A DNA stretch of 64,000 bases from Rosa chinensis (lineage: Eukaryota > Streptophyta > Magnoliopsida > Rosales > Rosaceae): the NCBI RefSeq assembly GCF_002994745.2, contig NC_037091.1, positions 34,226,612 to 34,290,611 on the forward strand, read 5' to 3'. Both the position numbers and the translations under genes were made by a program. The notes under the pieces are model-generated. The model worked only from the letters and a program-made list of their open reading frames with translations. It was not told the DNA's origin and searched no databases. Position 1 is the first letter of the stretch. Every line of letters starts with the position of its first letter. Positions 60,576-64,000 of the stretch are shown piece after piece.

Positions 60576-63500
60576 ATGAGTTCCTTTGCGAATACCTCTA
60601 ACGATTGCGAACAAAGGCGCATCTTAGAGAAGTTTATGTGTCTCTCTAGTGGACTCTATGTCACTATTGGAGCTATTAAATCCAATAAAGTTATGAGAGA
60701 AGATCTCTTGGATTTAGACACATATTGGCTTTGTCACGACAGGATAGGTCATCCTGGTCATGATATGATGATCCGTCTACTAAAGACTTCACTCGGACAT
60801 CCATCATTTTGAGCAAAACGAAGCAAGAATCTGATGACGCCATAAAAGGCGCCAACCATGAGCATAACGCCATGGTTGTTCCTCCTTGTGGCCATGACGC
60901 CATACATGCTAATTTCCATGGCTCTAATGCCATGATGGGAGATGTAGTCACACATTTTGCTTCTAATAGCGCTACAGACGCTCAGGCCCAACCAAAATCC
61001 TCATTGGTCTCTTCTAAGGCCTCTCGCTCATTTTGCAAAGCCAGTTCATTCGGGAAATTAGGACTGAGACCGTCCTACGCAAAGGATATGAAAATACTCA
61101 TTCTGTTCTTACATCGAATCCATGGGGATTCTATGGACTGATTCAACCAACTTGCGGACGTTTAAATATCTCATGATGTTGGTTGACATATTTAGTCAAC
61201 GGAGAGTTTACATATTTAGTCAACGGAGAGTTTACGGAGAGTTTACATATTTAGTCAACGCAAACACGCTGGTCACGTGTCATGCCATTATCCACTTGTA
61301 ATGCTGCTTATGCTACACTCCTAGCACATATCATATTTAGTCATATTTAGTCAACGGAGAGTTTACATATTTAGTCAAAGGAGAGTTTACATATTTAGTC
61401 AACGGAGAGTTTACATATTTAGTCAACGGAGAGTTTACAACGGAGAGTTTACATATCACACTCCTAGCACTCCCTAAATCATCATATTTAGTCAATTGGA
61501 TTTGACTATGCTGGAGAGTTTACATCGAAGACTTTCGATGGTTATTGCATTGGGATTGATGTTGGACATCATATTTGCATGCACACCCCAATTGGTCTCG
61601 CGGAAACGACTACGATGATAGTCTGGACATTGGTAATGCGCACCATTCTCCTTATATCCGCTTGGGGTGATGCAATATCGCATGCAGCTATGCTAATTCG
61701 TCTACGACCTACCGCCACTCAATGTACCCCTGCGTTACAGCTAGTGACTGGGTGCAACTATTTTGTACTTACGCACATTTGAGTGAGCCATTTATGTGCC
61801 CATTGCGCTGCCACACCGCATTATGATAGGTCCTTACAGATGAATGGGCAACTCAGTTGGATTTGAGATTCCAACAATCTTCCGCCACTTAATGCCCTTG
61901 CAAGGCGATCTCCTTACCGCTAGATTGCGGATGTCACTTTGATGAAACAGTCTTCCCGTCGTTCGGGGGAGATAAGAACACAGATGTTCAACAGGAACGA
62001 CAGGAATTGTCGTGGTCTGTCCCCACTATGTCTCATCTTGATCCCTATTAAAGTGACGAGATCACACAAATATGCTGCAAACATGCCTGCAAGGAAGTAC
62101 GTCCCTACGAGAGGACATAGCGCCACCCTACACGGAGGTAGGCATGGTGCCAACGCCAAAGAGAGTGGCACTCTGGCGTTACAGGCCATGGCCCCAGCTA
62201 GGATGCGTGGGAGGCCCGTGAGTTCGAAGAATACTTTGGCACATTTCAATCCTTTGATCATCAAGACTCAAAATCCATCTTATGAGAATCTTCTGGGTTA
62301 TGGTTATCGTTGGGGGACGCCTCAACGTCAGAACCTATTCCTGAGAATATAAAGCTCTATGAAACTTACACTAGTGTACATGAGACGTGGGATAGAAACT
62401 CCATCATAATTGGTGATGTAGTTGCGTATTTCGTTGCGCATGAGTTTGTTGAGTCAGATGATATCGAACCACGCTCCGTTGATGAATGAATGCCAACGTA
62501 GAGAGATTTGGCCTAAATGGAAAGATGTGATCCAGGTTAAGATGGATTCTCTAACGAAGAGGAAGGTTTTCGAGCTAGAGATGCTAACACCTCCTGACAT
62601 AAAACCTATTGACTAATGGGTCTTCGTTAGAAAGCGTGATGAGAAAAAGAGATGGTAATCTCGCCTTATGGCGCAAGGCTTCTCACAAAACCCCCTGGAA
62701 TCGACTACGATGAGACATATTCTCTCGTAATGGATGTCATTGCACTCCACTACCTTGTCAGTTTAGTAGTTTCCGAATAACTGAACATGCAGCTTACAAA
62801 TGTGGTCACTCCGTATCTCTATGGGGATCTAGATACGGAATATACATGAAGGTTCATGGTGAACTTCATTTACCCAAGTCAAGAGGCTCTAGACCATGGA
62901 GCGCGTTTACAATAAGATTGAAACGCTCACTAAAGTGACTACTTGATTGGGAAGGGATATGCCCACGCGTTTCTATGACAAGTTTCGGATTCTATCGCGG
63001 TTCATGTTGGACATGATCTTCATTAGAAGCCCTTAAAGAGTTAAGGGAAACCGCTGAACACTTGAAATCCGAGTTTGAGATGAAGGATTTTGGGAGAACA
63101 CGATTATGTCTCAGTTTAGAACTTGAGCATCGTGTCGATAGATGCTTAGGCATTTTGACAAGGTCAAGCTTTCAAGCACCCCCATGATCGTCTATAGTCT
63201 TGATCCTGAAAAGGATCCCCTTCGTCGAAAGGATAATGACGAAGATGTGCTAGAGGCAGAAGTGCCTTACTTAGTACAATAGGCGCATTATTGTACTTAT
63301 CCCAATGCACAAGACCGGACATCTCATATGTTGTGAACTTGTTAGCTAGATATAGCTCTGCGCCAACGCGATGCCATTGGATTGGTGTAAAAGATATCTT
63401 TCGATATTTGAGATGTATGATTGATATGGGCGTGCTCTATCCCTACAAAGAGATGATGGATTCGGACCCATTACACACCAGGTACGCTGCCAACACTGGC

Positions 63501-64000
63501 CTGCGTCCACTACCCCCATCCCAAAACGACATGTGTTTTGGAAGGTTTTGCTGATGTTGGGTATCTCTCTGACCCACACAAAGGTCATTCCCAATCCGGT
63601 CAAGTGTTCACCATGGGAAAAGACCGTGACATCTTGGAGGTCTACAGAATAGACCCTAGTCGCTCTATCTTCGAACAATGCAGAGATCATTGCTCTTCAC
63701 GAAGTGGTTCTTGAATGTATATGGATTGGATCCATAATTACGCATGTTCGAACAATTGTGGTTTGAAGTCTACCACAGATGAGCCTACGAGCATTTAGGA
63801 TAATGCTACTTGTTTTGAACAAATGAGGCAAGGCTACATCAAAAGCGATAACACCAAGCATAATCAGCAACAACAGACTCTCCTCGAGATCAAAGTGAAC
63901 TATGTTCAATCTAAGGACAATGAGGCAGACTTGTTACTAAGTCATTGCCCAAATCCACGTTCGAGAAACATGTGGCAAGAATTGGCTTGCGGAAATTATC
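60576..64000 (+). pseudogene. Decayed copia Pol (GAG-pre-integrase to RNase H), runs off the window
   Basis: Landmarks appear in order but in shifting frames. These are LCHDRIGHPGHDMM (pre-integrase, about 60.73 kb), LGLRPSYAKDMKIL (integrase start, 61.06 kb), an integrase end (TPIGLAETTTM, SAWGDAISHAAMLIRLRPTA; 61.58-61.72 kb), a degraded reverse transcriptase (VFVRKR, GIDYDETYS-like, 62.6-62.9 kb) and RNase H (CTRPDISYVVNLLARYSSAP at 63.30 kb; SKDNEADLL near the window end). Many stops, a minisatellite (61.18-61.46 kb) and deletions make it inactive. Stop and start codons in between have no meaning. Confidence 0.85.
61180..61460 (+). repeat. Short tandem repeat inside the copia integrase remnant
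   Basis: catatttagtcaacggagag followed by ttta recurs about eight times in two blocks (61190-61262 and 61331-61455), with partial units between. The repeat is absent from the protein family, so it is a later expansion of a local coding piece (family region reading FRYFM). Confidence 0.8.

Overview
This is an AT-rich plant nuclear DNA window. Evidence is plant-type split genes (TAF13, FAN1, a G-type lectin S-receptor kinase), cyclic-nucleotide-gated-channel remnants, and many plant-style transposons. The repeat content would suit a Rosaceae-like dicot, but that is inference only. Roughly two thirds of the window is transposon sequence. The only complete host genes are TAF13 (24.7-26.0 kb, + strand) and the receptor kinase (52.7-55.9 kb, - strand). 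FAN1 enters at the left edge and runs out of the window.

Layout. 0-3.9 kb: the 5' half of FAN1 on the minus strand (UBZ, HIRAN and SAP regions; nuclease half off the window). 3.9-9.6 kb: no gene, but a three-level nest near 7.25-8.56 kb (inverted-repeat element > Mutator-like MITE with 9-bp target duplication > tRNA-type SINE). 9.6-12.8 kb: a decayed cyclic-nucleotide-gated channel gene. 13.45-22.72 kb: a gag-only LTR element (TR-GAG type) with 2.2-kb LTRs. 23-30.4 kb: TAF13 between two direct repeats, followed by an inverted, incomplete and stop-containing copy of FAN1 exons 5-7 that carries a 1.47-kb hAT element.

30.4-47.95 kb is a nested stack. A truncated Ty1/copia element (LTRs at 30.4 and 47.6-47.95 kb) holds a 2.8-kb solo-LTR-like sequence. 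That in turn is split by a very young 12-kb Ty3/gypsy element (34.18-46.22 kb) with apparently identical LTRs and a 5-bp target duplication. The gypsy element has an intact 1902-residue gag-pol with two RNase H domains (Tat lineage), a 58-60-bp minisatellite, and a large spliced gene on the opposite strand.

47.96-52 kb: one orphan exon of an AVT-type amino-acid transporter, a Helitron-like element carrying what looks like the first exon of a polygalacturonase, and a ~262-bp tandem repeat interrupted by a hAT MITE. 52.65-55.9 kb: the receptor kinase. 56-57.8 kb: another hAT-like MITE and a hAT end. 57.8-64 kb: a decayed Ty1/copia element on the plus strand, running off the window.

The genes form no common pathway. 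The interest lies in (i) the antisense gene of the gypsy element, (ii) the gag-only element that must rely on other elements' enzymes, (iii) the inverted FAN1 duplication, and (iv) gene fragments left beside or inside transposons. All calls come from reading the sequence; no database search was run.
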